From Candidatus Woesearchaeota archaeon (lineage in GTDB: Archaea; Nanobdellota; Nanobdellia; Woesearchaeales; GW2011-AR9), in contig CAMAVK010000001.1 in NCBI GenBank assembly GCA_945861715.1, forward strand, positions 1-64,000: DNA of 64,000 nucleotides, in the 5' to 3' direction. Under the pieces are notes generated by a model. The model was not told where the DNA came from. It made no database searches and saw only the letters and a program-made list of their open reading frames with translations. Shown here piece after piece: positions 8,662-18,047 of the stretch (position 1 is the stretch's first letter; the number at the start of each line of letters is the position of its first letter). The position numbers and the translations under genes are program-made.

Positions 8662-10083
8662 CTAAATCTTCTTTAACTCAAACCCTTCCTTGGTATCCCC
8701 GACAATATACCCTAATTCCTTTATCTGATCTCGTAACTCGTCAGACTTCTTCCACTCCTTACCCAACCGAGCCTTCAAACGCTCTTGAGCTAATGTAAGA
8801 ACCGCAGCAGGAATCTTATCTTCAGCAAGATCAGCTAAGCCAAATCCTAACACGCAATCATACCGAAGAAGAACACTATATTTCTCACTCGCATTCAATT
8901 TCTCATCCCGAAGTACATCCCACACCAACGCCAGAGCACGAGGAGTATTCATATCATCAAAAACAGCTGCTGCAAACAAATCAACATAACTCTGCCCACC
9001 AACACCAATCTTCGCTAAAGCAACAGCTCCCTCTTTTTTCAACTCAAGTACTTTCTCAACAAGTCGCTTGCGAGCAGTTCGAGCCCCATCAAGCGCTTCC
9101 CATGAAAACATCAATGGATTACGATAATGCGTCCCTAAGCAAAAGAACCGATAATCAAGTGGCTCAATCCCTCGCCCCTTCAACACATCAAGAGTCAAAA
9201 AATTCTCTCCTGACTTCGCCATCTTCTCCCCAGCACCAATTACTAAAAACTCATTATGCAACCAAAACGCTGCCCAGGTTTTAACTCCAAGCGCCGCTTC
9301 AGATTGTGCAATCTCATTAGTATGATGAATGGGAATATGATCAATACCACCGCAATGAATATCAAATTGAGATCCAAGATATTTTGTCGCCATCGCAGAA
9401 CACTCAATATGCCACCCAGGATACCCCACTCCCCAAGGCGATTCCCACTTCATCTCCTGGTCATCAAACTTCGATTTCGTAAACCACAGAACAAAATCAT
9501 GAGAACTCTTCTTATGAACATCCTTCTCAACTCGTGCTTTTGTCTTTCCCTTCTCCTCAGCCTTCAAATCAAGTTTAGCCAGCTTGCCATAATCCTTGAG
9601 TTTAGAAGTATCAAAATATACATTACCACCAGCAAAATAAGTAAATTTTTTCTTCTCAAGAGTTTGAATCATTGATACCTGCTCAGCAATATGATCCGTT
9701 GCCTTACACCAAATAAAAGGGGCAGTCATATTCATGACAAGATAATCATGTTTAAACGCAGCAGTGTAAAAATCAGCTACTTCCCACACCGTCTTCCCTT
9801 CTCTGCGAGCACCTTTAAGCATTTTATCTTCGCCGGAATCATCATCTTCCCCAGTCAAGTGTCCAACATCAGTGATATTCATTACATGTTTAACATCATA
9901 ACCAGAAAAAATCAGTGTCCGCTTCAAAATATCTTCAAATAAAAATGACCGCAAATTCCCAATATGCATGAAATTATACACGGTCGGCCCACAAGTATAC
10001 AACGTAACCGTCTTTCCAGTAGCATCCAGTGGAACAAACTTTTCCTTCTTCCGATGGAGTGTATTATAAAGTGTAAGTGCCAT
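8662..10083 (-). CDS. cysS: Cysteinyl-tRNA synthetase
   Basis: This class Ia synthetase charges tRNA-Cys with cysteine. The 473-residue length is normal. Cys31 in LYTCGPTVY begins the zinc/cysteine site, HIGN is at residues 40-43, HIECSAMA at 225-232 and HCGGIDHIPIHHTNE around 243-257 complete the metal ligands. The KMSKS loop is present as KMAKS (287-291), an accepted variant. The C-terminal alpha-helical DALR-like region is short and ends with a small basic domain. The gene stands alone between unrelated genes, with its own upstream AT-rich promoter region. Confidence 0.96.
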   Translation of the reverse strand: MALTLYNTLHRKKEKFVPLDATGKTVTLYTCGPTVYNFMHIGNLRSFLFEDILKRTLIFSGYDVKHVMNITDVGHLTGEDDDSGEDKMLKGARREGKTVWEVADFYTAAFKHDYLVMNMTAPFIWCKATDHIAEQVSMIQTLEKKKFTYFAGGNVYFDTSKLKDYGKLAKLDLKAEEKGKTKARVEKDVHKKSSHDFVLWFTKSKFDDQEMKWESPWGVGYPGWHIECSAMATKYLGSQFDIHCGGIDHIPIHHTNEIAQSEAALGVKTWAAFWLHNEFLVIGAGEKMAKSGENFLTLDVLKGRGIEPLDYRFFCLGTHYRNPLMFSWEALDGARTARKRLVEKVLELKKEGAVALAKIGVGGQSYVDLFAAAVFDDMNTPRALALVWDVLRDEKLNASEKYSVLLRYDCVLGFGLADLAEDKIPAAVLTLAQERLKARLGKEWKKSDELRDQIKELGYIVGDTKEGFELKKI

Positions 10084-10255
10084 ATTTCTCCCTTAAATAA
10101 TCTAATGGTATTAGTATAGGAGTACAGAACGCATTTCTTTATTAATTCTATCCCAGATAATTCAACACTCAGAAGAACAGATAACACCCATTTCTATTTT
10201 ATTTTTTCTTCCTGATAACCCATAATTATTTAAAACACCCAAAATAAAACAGAGC

Positions 10256-11284
10256 ATGCAAAAAACCGCATTCGTTACCGGCGCAGCCGGACAATTAGGC
10301 TCCGCATTAATAGAAAAGCTCCTAAGCGAAGGCTATCAAATCACAGCCTTCATTCTCCCTCACCACGATGACACCCTACTCAAATCATACGAAGGAAAAG
10401 GAGTAGAAAAAATAATCAAAGCAGATATCACAAATCCAGTTTCCCTACTCAATCAAATACCACAAGGAGCCATCGTCTTCCACTGTTATTCATTAAGCCC
10501 CGGAGCAAATCAAACCGAAGAAATATATCAACAAAGTAATGTGCAAGGAACCAAAAACGTCCTAGAAGCAGCAAAAAAAGCCAACGCATCCAAATTCATC
10601 TATACCAGTTCCTGCTCAGTCATCGGTCCAAAAGCAACACCAACCCATTCAATCTCAGAAACCGACGTAGCCGATCCAAACGAGCCGTATGGAAGATCCA
10701 AACACGACGCAGAAACAGAAATAAACAAATGGCATCAAGAAACAAAAATTCCGACAGCCATCTGTCGAATATTTCCTCTCTACGGACCAAGAGCACACAT
10801 CAACTCAACACCTGTTCGCCTCATGAAACTAATCCAAAAGAAACGCTTCTATATGATTGGTGACGGAAACAACACCTATGAATTCTGTTTCTCACGAAAC
10901 GCAGCAGATGGTGTAGCCCTAGCAGCGCAAAAAATAACCAACGGCATCCAAACCTACAACACATCCGAGCCAATCAGGCGTTCCTACAACGAAGTCATCT
11001 TCGAAATAGCCAAACACGTCAACCCACAAGTCAAAATCGTACGAATCCCCCCAACACTAGCAAAAATAATTGGCCATGGGGGAGAATTCGCGTTCAAAGT
11101 ATTTAGAAAACGAACAATAACAAGATTAAGAACTGTTGAAGGACTTCTTGGCGGCTGGACATCAAATTGCACAAAAGAAGTTACTGAGCTGGGCTACACT
11201 CAAAAATACACACTCGAACAAGGCGTCGAAGAACTAGTGTCTTGGGCAAAAAATAAAGGACTTCTCGATACAATTGAAAAGTAA
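10256..11284 (+). CDS. NAD-dependent epimerase/dehydratase (extended SDR)
   Basis: The N-terminal Rossmann motif TGAAGQLG (residues 8-15) binds NAD(P), and the catalytic pair is Tyr145 and Lys149 in PYGRSKHDAE, with the preceding Ser in YTSSCSV near 118-121. The 342-residue length is that of the extended SDRs that act on nucleotide sugars or related steroid/flavonoid-like substrates. The neighbours include a DUF354 protein, a toroid-fold glycan enzyme and several glycosyltransferases, so a role in making an activated sugar is the best guess. A TATA box at about 10226-10235 fits leaderless initiation at ATG 10256. Confidence 0.83.
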   Translation: MQKTAFVTGAAGQLGSALIEKLLSEGYQITAFILPHHDDTLLKSYEGKGVEKIIKADITNPVSLLNQIPQGAIVFHCYSLSPGANQTEEIYQQSNVQGTKNVLEAAKKANASKFIYTSSCSVIGPKATPTHSISETDVADPNEPYGRSKHDAETEINKWHQETKIPTAICRIFPLYGPRAHINSTPVRLMKLIQKKRFYMIGDGNNTYEFCFSRNAADGVALAAQKITNGIQTYNTSEPIRRSYNEVIFEIAKHVNPQVKIVRIPPTLAKIIGHGGEFAFKVFRKRTITRLRTVEGLLGGWTSNCTKEVTELGYTQKYTLEQGVEELVSWAKNKGLLDTIEK

Positions 11285-11331
11285 CGCCACAATCTTATGA
11301 ATCTGGATATAAAGCAAATTAAAGAGTCTCA

Positions 11332-13056
11332 TCAATAATACTTCTTCCGCTCCCGATGATATCGCATCATCACCCGACCACGCTTAATACTCCTCAAACT
11401 CTTACACAACAATACCGTTGCAAAATAAGGATACTTCATCAAAGAATCAAAACGCCTTTTACCAAAATAAGAGGAAGAGACATCTACTGGTAACCTTACT
11501 CCGCTCCCAAGCAAACCAAACGCAAATCGAAAGGACATGGGTTTATCTAAGAACTTTTTCTCACTCTCAAAAATGTTCATTTTCCCATCTAGCCCAACAG
11601 CGTCACCTTTTGCAAACAGTGGAATCGAACATTCAAACGCATCTAACGATTTGCATGCCGCATGAAACAACACCACCGAGTTTGACCTCTTGGGTGTAAC
11701 AGCAACCATCACCTCAACTTTGGAACTAAGCATAACACGATAACTCACAAGATTATACGCACCAGTATGAATAAACTCAACCACATCGCCACCCAACCGT
11801 GCACGCATACGACCACTCGAACAAGAAACACCAGTATGCATCAAACCATAATCAACACCCTTAACCAATCCAAATGATGGCCCACCACTCGTTGAAAACA
11901 CCATTGGCGAGGTATGCAGAACAAATGGCAGCTCTGCATGATTACCAGGTGTCCCACCGAGCACACACAAAAACGCCTTATCGCGAATTAATAAAAAATT
12001 TCCCGTTGAATAATACCGAGAATAAGGAGCCAAATAATCAAACTCTACCTTACCCTTACGAACAGCACTCAAATCAATTGAAGCAGCAAGCAACAAATAA
12101 TACGCAGCAAACGACAAATAATCACTTCGATTATTATACGGATAATACCCAACTTTCAAATCCACATTCTTCCCAACACCAGCAGTTCCAGCAAAACATA
12201 CAATCTCATTCTTCAAAAGCGTTGGCAAAACAAACTTCTCGACTCGTAAAGATACATCAACATAATACAAATTACCAGTCAACGCAGCAGCACCACGTAA
12301 CGCATAAATGTACGATGCATACCCAAATACCTGTCTCTGCCCGCGACCAATATAATTGAAATCACCATCTAAATCAATAAACGGCAATAAATAATCAACA
12401 CCTCGTAAAAATCGTTCCTTAACAGCAGCACTCGGCGCAATCAAATAATACTGATACAACAAAGCCAAAACATACGCATGATATTGAAACGAATGATGAT
12501 GTGAATCATCAGAAAATAATCCATCCTTATCCTGTCGAAACGACACCAACCCAAACTCAAAACGTGCCCTCACATCATCTGTAGCGCAACCAAACAACCG
12601 ATAAGCAACCTTAGAATTAAGTGCCCGCATCATCGCATAATTAGTTTGATAGGAACAAATATTTTGTCGCCCATGCAAATATAACTCAAGCCTCTTTCTA
12701 TCACTATCGCTCAACTCATCTCGTAACAAAGAATAAATCTGCAGCAACGCATAATTTTTGAATTCAAACCGATACACTCCAGAAAAACTCTCATATCGAT
12801 TAGCCCAATCCAACTCCACTCGAAGAGCTTGAACCGCCCGATTTTTCCACGCCGCATCCGAAGAAGACAAATACCTCTTCGCACACGCAAGCGCATAAAA
12901 CGCATTCCCATAACTATTTGGAATCGTCTTCCCGGAATCCGGATCAAGTAGCCCCCCATCCTTACCCTGAAACGTACTCAAATAATCAAGAATACTTTCT
13001 GCACAATCATACAAAGAACTTCCTTCATCAACACGCAATGGACCATTTTTAGGCAT
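11332..13056 (-). CDS. Putative (alpha/alpha)-toroid carbohydrate-active protein
   Basis: The first 330 residues are a series of helical hairpins with aromatic and His-rich positions (DSHHHSFQYHAYVLALLY, GRGQRQVFGYASYIYAL), resembling the (alpha/alpha) toroid domain of heparinase II/III-type or alginate lyase-like polysaccharide enzymes. The remaining 240 residues are beta-rich, as in the sandwich domain of such lyases. No signal peptide is evident. It is divergent from the DUF354 gene and shares its promoter region, so both probably serve the same glycan. The fold call is an inference from pattern; no family name could be fixed, and substrate and activity are unknown. Confidence 0.55.
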   Translation of the reverse strand: MPKNGPLRVDEGSSLYDCAESILDYLSTFQGKDGGLLDPDSGKTIPNSYGNAFYALACAKRYLSSSDAAWKNRAVQALRVELDWANRYESFSGVYRFEFKNYALLQIYSLLRDELSDSDRKRLELYLHGRQNICSYQTNYAMMRALNSKVAYRLFGCATDDVRARFEFGLVSFRQDKDGLFSDDSHHHSFQYHAYVLALLYQYYLIAPSAAVKERFLRGVDYLLPFIDLDGDFNYIGRGQRQVFGYASYIYALRGAAALTGNLYYVDVSLRVEKFVLPTLLKNEIVCFAGTAGVGKNVDLKVGYYPYNNRSDYLSFAAYYLLLAASIDLSAVRKGKVEFDYLAPYSRYYSTGNFLLIRDKAFLCVLGGTPGNHAELPFVLHTSPMVFSTSGGPSFGLVKGVDYGLMHTGVSCSSGRMRARLGGDVVEFIHTGAYNLVSYRVMLSSKVEVMVAVTPKRSNSVVLFHAACKSLDAFECSIPLFAKGDAVGLDGKMNIFESEKKFLDKPMSFRFAFGLLGSGVRLPVDVSSSYFGKRRFDSLMKYPYFATVLLCKSLRSIKRGRVMMRYHRERKKYY

Positions 13057-13076
13057 ATAGAACTCAAGCGCAGTAC

Positions 13077-13088
13077 CTTTTTAAAGTA
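13077..13088. promoter_or_regulatory. Shared near-palindromic TATA element
   Basis: CCTTTTTAAAGT surrounds a TTTAAA core centred at 13082.5. The core is 26.5 bases from the minus-strand ATG (13056) and 25.5 from GTG 13108 on the plus strand, so one element probably serves both divergent genes and sets both starts. Confidence 0.55.
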
Positions 13089-13107
13089 TTTGCTAGATAG
13101 TACTGTT

Positions 13108-14190
13108 GTGACAAACACAAATCAAACTCAAACAACGTCTATCAAAAAAATGAAAATCATAATCGACATCCTTCACCCCGCACACGTTCATTTCTTCAAA
13201 AATTTCATTTTGGACATGCAACAAGACGGACACGAAATCCTAGTTACAACGAGATCAAAAGACATCACAACAAATCTTTTGGATCAATACAAAATACCCT
13301 ACACCAAAATATCAGACTCAAAAATCGGATTAGTAGGGATGGCAACTGAACTCATCAGCCGTACACGAAAATTCATCAAAATAGCAAAAGAATTCAAACC
13401 AGACGTCCTTATGGGTGAGCACGGAACAACAATTGCTATTGCAGGCAAACTCCTAAAAGTCCCATCCCTGGTATATTGGGACACCGAAGTAGCTAAACTC
13501 GTAAACACCATAACCTATCCACTAGCAACCACTGTATATACCCCAACCTCCTACACCGGAAAAGTACACGGACATCACGTAACCTACAAAGGATATCAAA
13601 AATTAGCCTATCTGCATCCAAACCAATTCACCCCAAATAAAGACATACTCAAAAAATACAATATAACCCAAGAAAAAGACCAAAAGAATGGTTTCGTCCT
13701 CATTCGCTTCGTTGCCTTCAAATACAATCACGACAAAGATTGTATAGGAATAAAAAATAAAATCGACTTCGTACAAGAAATTGCAAAACACCAAAAAGTA
13801 TACATCTCATCAGAGTCCCCACTCCCAGAAGAACTCAAACCATACGAACTAAAAATCGACGTCACTGACATCTTTGATATCATGTCACAAGCATCCCTCT
13901 ACATTGGAGAAAGTCCCACCATGGCAACTGAAGCCGCACTCCTGGGTGTACCATCAGTATACATCTCAAACTCACCACGAGGATACATCACCGAACTCCA
14001 CGAAAAATATAAACTCGTCATCTGGGCACAAACAGAACGTGACGGACTAAAAGAATCTATCAACATCCTAACAAATAAAGAATCAAAAACAACCTGGCAG
14101 AAAAGAAAAGAGACCATGCTAAAAGACATGATTGACGTAACGGAGTGGATGAAAGAAACCGTTAAAAACAAAGACTGGAAAAAGAAGTAA
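13108..14190 (+). CDS. DUF354 family protein (GT-B-like fold)
   Basis: From residue 15 the sequence reads MKIIIDILHPAHVHFFKN, the signature start of DUF354, a family with a UDP-GlcNAc 2-epimerase/GT-B-like two-domain fold found in archaeal and bacterial surface polysaccharide clusters. SPTMATEAALLGVPSVYIS near residue 265 is the conserved nucleotide-sugar binding motif of that fold. GTG 13108 is chosen as start since it sits 25 bases after the shared TATA core; ATG 13150, at the start of the conserved domain, is the alternative. The enzyme activity of DUF354 is not established; a glycosyltransferase or epimerase role in surface glycan synthesis is inferred. Confidence 0.83.
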   Translation: MTNTNQTQTTSIKKMKIIIDILHPAHVHFFKNFILDMQQDGHEILVTTRSKDITTNLLDQYKIPYTKISDSKIGLVGMATELISRTRKFIKIAKEFKPDVLMGEHGTTIAIAGKLLKVPSLVYWDTEVAKLVNTITYPLATTVYTPTSYTGKVHGHHVTYKGYQKLAYLHPNQFTPNKDILKKYNITQEKDQKNGFVLIRFVAFKYNHDKDCIGIKNKIDFVQEIAKHQKVYISSESPLPEELKPYELKIDVTDIFDIMSQASLYIGESPTMATEAALLGVPSVYISNSPRGYITELHEKYKLVIWAQTERDGLKESINILTNKESKTTWQKRKETMLKDMIDVTEWMKETVKNKDWKKK

Positions 14191-14232
14191 GAAATTCACT
14201 TCTTTTAAAAAACAATAAAATCAAGGATAAAT

Positions 14233-14856
14233 ATGACGAAACTCATACTATTTGATGTAGGAAACGTGTTGATATGTTGCAACCAACAAATTACTATCAA
14301 AAAATTGAACGAGTATAACGTGGATGAAAACAAAGCAAATCAATTCTTTCAACTTAAAGAATACAAACAATTCTCAGCAGGCGAATTATCAGAGCAAAAA
14401 TACTGCAATGCAATTCGTACGAAACTGCAATGTTCCTTATCAAACAAAATACTAAGAGAATGTCATGACGCACATTTAGTAGAAGTGAACCAAGAAACAA
14501 TAAACGCCCTCAAGATATTATCTAATAAACATCAAATCGGTCTCGCAACCAATACAAACAAATGGCAAACTGAACGAGAACAAACCATCCTCAACTCCAC
14601 AGGCTTATACGAAATAATAAAATATGATTTTCGCTCGCACATAATGAACGCATTAAAACCAAACAAAACGTTTTACCAAAAAATACTAAAAGAAACCAAA
14701 ATGGAACCGAGCGAAATCCTTCTCATTGATGACTCAAAAGAAAATATATCTGGAGCAATTGAAAATGGCATAATGGGATATCTATTCACAAACGCAAATC
14801 AGATGATAAAAGATTTATCCGATAAAAAAACCGCACGGAGGACTACTTTGAAGTAA
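14233..14856 (+). CDS. HAD superfamily hydrolase (subfamily IA, YihX-like)
   Basis: The protein starts MTKLILFDVGNVLI, with Asp8 as nucleophile and the DxGNV form of motif I seen in YihX-like phosphatases. ATNTNK (motif II), LKPNK (motif III Lys) and LLIDDSKENI (motif IV acidic pair) follow in order, so the catalytic set appears complete. Proteins of this type dephosphorylate small phosphorylated metabolites such as sugar phosphates. It lies 42 bases after the DUF354 gene on the same strand and may be cotranscribed with it, which fits a sugar-phosphate substrate. The exact substrate is unknown. Confidence 0.85.
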   Translation: MTKLILFDVGNVLICCNQQITIKKLNEYNVDENKANQFFQLKEYKQFSAGELSEQKYCNAIRTKLQCSLSNKILRECHDAHLVEVNQETINALKILSNKHQIGLATNTNKWQTEREQTILNSTGLYEIIKYDFRSHIMNALKPNKTFYQKILKETKMEPSEILLIDDSKENISGAIENGIMGYLFTNANQMIKDLSDKKTARRTTLK

Positions 14857-14870
14857 CAATGCACCACAAC

Positions 14871-14880
14871 ATTTATAAAC
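14871..14880 (+). promoter_or_regulatory. TATA box of the Nudix-DUF218 operon
   Basis: ATTTATAAAC lies about 45 bases before ATG 14919. The transcript would have a short leader, in agreement with the GAGGT motif at 14908-14912 just before the ATG. Confidence 0.5.
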
Positions 14881-14918
14881 AAAATAAAGAATTTAACCTC
14901 AACGTATGAGGTATTATA

Positions 14919-15847
14919 ATGGCAAAACAAGACGCAATTTGGTTCACACATATTCAAAACACCCCTTTATCTAAAAAAACTTATCAGTAAAATTACAAAA
15001 TGAACATATTGGATTACCATCTTATGTAACCCAAAGTGATGTTGACAAAACTTGGGCCGCAGTAATTGAATCAAATCCAAAAGCTTTCAATGCCCCACGC
15101 TGGTTTTTGAAAGGAATTGAAGATAATACTTTAATTATTAATCAAGGAACATACGCAGATTTTGCTGCAACCTTAAAATACAAGGAAAGAGTAGTTACAG
15201 AAAAAGGCGACTTATCAAAATCAGAAAGACTTGAAGCACGAGCTACAACGTTTTCAATTCTAGGTGTAGGTGTAGTATTCAAAACTCAAGAAGGAGCACT
15301 TATTTTACAAAATAGAGCAAATGTGATGCAGGGTGCTGGTACATACTCCGTTCCATCCGGTGGATATATGCAATCAAAAGACGCATCAGGTGCTTTTCAA
15401 CCACTGACTCCAGTTAGTCCATTTAGAGCTGCATATGACCAACTTCGAGATGAACAAAATTTAACCAGTCCAAATGGATTACACTATGTAGGGATCTCAG
15501 GGGATAGAGCATTTGCTGAAAACCCAACTCTTATTTTTACTGGAACATCCAATATAACAATGGGTCAGGTATATGAAAAATTCCTAGGGGCAAAAGATAA
15601 ATTCGAAACAAATTTTCTACGCTTTATTGCAGGCGATGCGGAAGGATTACTAAAAAATCTTGCAGGTGAGTATACTGACTTACGAACAAACCAACGCTTT
15701 AATGATGCACAAGTTATGGGAACTGGACTAGGAGCACTTATGTTATATGGACAAATTGTACATGGACAAGAATGGTTCCAAGAAGCATGCAAACAAGTTC
15801 GTTCTAACAACATTGTCGAAGTCTCAATCGATAATCGAGTACAATAA
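14919..15847 (+). CDS. Nudix-like protein, interrupted by a -1 frameshift at a run of seven A
   Basis: ATG 14919, with GAGGT upstream, opens a frame that stops at 14988-14990 after 23 residues. The next frame is open from 14975 to 15847 and has no ATG before it, only TTG 15107. Joining both at the A7 run (14973-14979) by re-reading one A gives a continuous protein of about 309 residues. The central part (FSILGVGVVFKTQEGALILQ, then YSVPSGGYM, and FRAAYDQLRDEQNL) looks like a Nudix fold and box, though the usual REL-EE reads QLRDE and there is an insertion in the box, so activity is uncertain. It could be a mutation, an assembly error or true slippage. The operon continues with a DUF218 protein. 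Confidence 0.65.
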
Positions 15848-15861
15848 AGGTTAAGAGAAAA

Positions 15862-16503
15862 ATGGCAAAAGACATTATTATTGTACACAGTGGATTTCTA
15901 CGACAAAACACACTTGCATTAGACCCAGATACTGAAGCTCGAGTAAAAGAAGGAATGCGATTGTTTGGAAACGGAGTTGCACCATACCTCTTCATGAACG
16001 GAGGTCCAGGCGGACTAAAAGATGACTCCGACAAATTCGCTGGATTTTTGCCACGAACCAGTCTAATAGTACACGCCGATGTAATGGCACAATATGCAAT
16101 TGACCACGGTATCCCAGAAGATAAAATTGTAAAACAAAGATTTTCATCTGACACTGTTGGAGAAACCTTATTTGGATTAGGAAAGATTCTAGAAACACAC
16201 AAGTTTAATAATGCTGTTTCAGTTAGTGTAAATTACCACGGAATGCGAATTCAAGCCTTAGCCGCAAGAATCTGGGGCAATGGATATACTTGTGAATTTG
16301 TAGGAACAGAGACTCCGGGAAAACCTGAAGAATTAGAAGCTGAAAAACGAAACGAATGGAATCGCCTAGACACATTTCTAACAAGCTTCAAAGACATCCC
16401 AACTGGAGACGCAAAAGCATTTGAAACTGCACTTTACGAACGACACGGACTATACAAAACCGACAAAGTACCACTAGAAAAACGAGTACACTTTGAATAC
16501 TAG
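15862..16503 (+). CDS. DUF218/YdcF-like protein
   Basis: The 213-residue protein has the start DIIIVHSGFLRQNTLALDPDTEARVKEG and later DHGIPEDKIVKQRFSSDTVGE, the characteristic order of DUF218 (YdcF/SanA-type) proteins, which have a Rossmann-like fold and may bind nucleotide-like ligands. Here it has no membrane segment, so it is the soluble YdcF-like form. The biochemical role of the family is poorly defined. It follows the Nudix-like gene by 14 bases and precedes a 116-residue unknown by 24 bases, so the three form one operon, and a nucleotide-related function for the set is an inference. Confidence 0.72.
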   Translation: MAKDIIIVHSGFLRQNTLALDPDTEARVKEGMRLFGNGVAPYLFMNGGPGGLKDDSDKFAGFLPRTSLIVHADVMAQYAIDHGIPEDKIVKQRFSSDTVGETLFGLGKILETHKFNNAVSVSVNYHGMRIQALAARIWGNGYTCEFVGTETPGKPEELEAEKRNEWNRLDTFLTSFKDIPTGDAKAFETALYERHGLYKTDKVPLEKRVHFEY

Positions 16504-16527
16504 AAAAATAAATGGAGATAAAGAAAA

Positions 16528-16878
16528 ATGACATTTTTAACAATGTATGGTGATAAAGAAAAATTTAATAATTTTCGATTAGAAGGATACGACAAACTAT
16601 TAGTGGGAATGGGAGATCACAACCGATTAGCTACAGAAGGTTCACGAGCTCAAGCAGTGTTTATATTTGAACACCCAGAAGGAAATAGACGTATTTATGC
16701 TGTCATGAAATTTGATGCAGGTGAGAAAACAGCACGTGGTCTGCATGAAAGTGTAACAAATGAAGAAGGGATTAAAAAATTTGTTGAGATGTATCAAGTT
16801 ACATTCCCTTGTCCTGAAGCAGGAAATTTGGATGAAGTCTTAAAGCCCGAACATTGGGCCAAAGAATGGTGGGCGTAA
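16528..16878 (+). CDS. Uncharacterised 116-residue protein
   Basis: I do not recognise a family. The protein is soluble, with a likely alpha/beta fold: an amphipathic start (MTFLTMYGDKEKFNNFRLEG), a central beta-hairpin region (AQAVFIFEHPEGNRRIYAVMKF), and a C-terminal segment rich in Trp and Pro (EHWAKEWWA). A GGAGA ribosome-binding site lies 8 bases before the ATG. It is the last gene of the Nudix-DUF218 operon and is followed at once by a poly-T terminator, so it probably works with those two proteins. Confidence 0.7.
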   Translation: MTFLTMYGDKEKFNNFRLEGYDKLLVGMGDHNRLATEGSRAQAVFIFEHPEGNRRIYAVMKFDAGEKTARGLHESVTNEEGIKKFVEMYQVTFPCPEAGNLDEVLKPEHWAKEWWA

Positions 16879-16900
16879 ACAAACATAAATTACGTTCTAA

Positions 16901-16916
16901 TTTTTTTTAATTTTTT
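16901..16916 (+). terminator. Poly-T terminator of the Nudix-DUF218 operon
   Basis: TTTTTTTTAATTTTTT occurs 22 bases after the stop codon of the last gene. Archaeal termination uses such U-rich tracts without a hairpin. Similar T8-AA-T4 tracts follow endA and uvrB. Confidence 0.6.
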
Positions 16917-17022
16917 CAAATAACAACAACAATTTTTAAGAAAAACTAACCACAATGTATAATGGTAAACTCCAAACCAATCATCATTCTCTCCATAACC
17001 TTTGATCTCACTTACCCAAGAA

Positions 17023-17937
17023 TCATTTAGAAAATACGGGCTCCACAATATTTGGTATTCCATCGCCAACAATATAGGATTCACGAGGAAACGTATGCCA
17101 TTCTGTCCATCTACGATTAGATTCTGGATAACCTCCTCGTTCAATAGGAAATTCTATAGAAATAGCCGAATCATCTGACCCCAAAAGATAAATACCATTA
17201 TTTGGTTTCCCTTCAACATGAGCTCCCGAAACTCTCTTAAACTCAGTCCCTTGTTTCTGATAAAGTCCTGCATGAGGAAATAAAAAACCATTTTTTCTGG
17301 TTACTCGTTTCATCTCATTAATTGCATTTCTATTTTCCTCTCCGGAAAGATATTCCTCCACATAGTGAAAAATAACCAGATCAAAACTATTATCAGGAAA
17401 TGGAAGGCGAGTACAATCTGATTGAACTAAATTCAATCTCTCACGTACCTCTTTTTTTATTCCAATATGATCCGTTTCAATACCCTCATAATTAGCATTT
17501 GTACAAATCCCGCCACCCTGAAAAGTAGAAGCAATAAAATCCCCGAGACCCGAACCTTCACGAATTTTACCTCCTAACCAATAAGGGTGAAGTCCATCTC
17601 GCACAGCAGATAAAGCTTTTTCGGATTTATCCAGATTAATAATACGAGAATTCAAATCTCTACCTAGAATAGTATGAACCTTATGCTCAAGAAAAGGAAT
17701 ATCAGCACACCCACCACAACCTATATTCAATATATTCAAAGAACCATTTACATCATACAACTCTTGAATAAGAGGAGTAGTAACGATTCCATATGTGGCA
17801 GAATAGTAAGAACCCCAAATTATAGAACTCATGATACTTCTATCAGCACCAAACATTCGTCCAATAATTCCCGTAGAAGGAACAGTCGTGCCAAAATATG
17901 CTAATTCCGTTGCCAAACCAGGTTGCATTCCAAACAT
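17023..17937 (-). CDS. SAM-dependent methyltransferase
   Basis: The 304-residue protein has the SAM-binding motif I as LNILNIGCGGCADIPFLE near residue 68, a post-motif acidic position in NLDKSE, LVQSDCTRLPFPDNSFDLVIFHYVEEYL (motifs II/III) and ITRKNG-like motif with FLFPHAG. This is the class I Methyltransf_11 type, common in small-molecule, lipid or polysaccharide methylation. The N-terminal 60 residues are Gly/Ser-rich and not typical. The gene stands alone, with a TATA box (about 17959-17968) some 25 bases upstream of its ATG. The substrate is not known. Confidence 0.83.
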   Translation of the reverse strand: MFGMQPGLATELAYFGTTVPSTGIIGRMFGADRSIMSSIIWGSYYSATYGIVTTPLIQELYDVNGSLNILNIGCGGCADIPFLEHKVHTILGRDLNSRIINLDKSEKALSAVRDGLHPYWLGGKIREGSGLGDFIASTFQGGGICTNANYEGIETDHIGIKKEVRERLNLVQSDCTRLPFPDNSFDLVIFHYVEEYLSGEENRNAINEMKRVTRKNGFLFPHAGLYQKQGTEFKRVSGAHVEGKPNNGIYLLGSDDSAISIEFPIERGGYPESNRRWTEWHTFPRESYIVGDGIPNIVEPVFSK

Positions 17938-18047
17938 ATATTATTCAAAATGATGATTATTTATAAATCTTTGGCAGTGTAACTTCTAATAAGGAGTAAT
18001 TACGGCTAGACTAGATTAATAAACTACCATAATACAATTATTATAGT

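Noticed and set aside
11874-12359. A 161-residue plus-strand frame rich in Gln, Asn, Thr and His.
   Set aside because: It lies opposite the toroid-fold gene and its composition is the complement of that gene's codons.
15107-15847. Nudix-like gene starting at TTG 15107.
   Set aside because: Codons before it are protein-like back to 14975 and the ribosome-binding site with ATG 14919 belongs to the other frame, so a frameshifted longer gene fits better.
16890-17144. An 84-residue minus-strand frame overlapping the methyltransferase C-terminus.
   Set aside because: It overlaps the real methyltransferase in another frame and has a non-protein-like, random composition.
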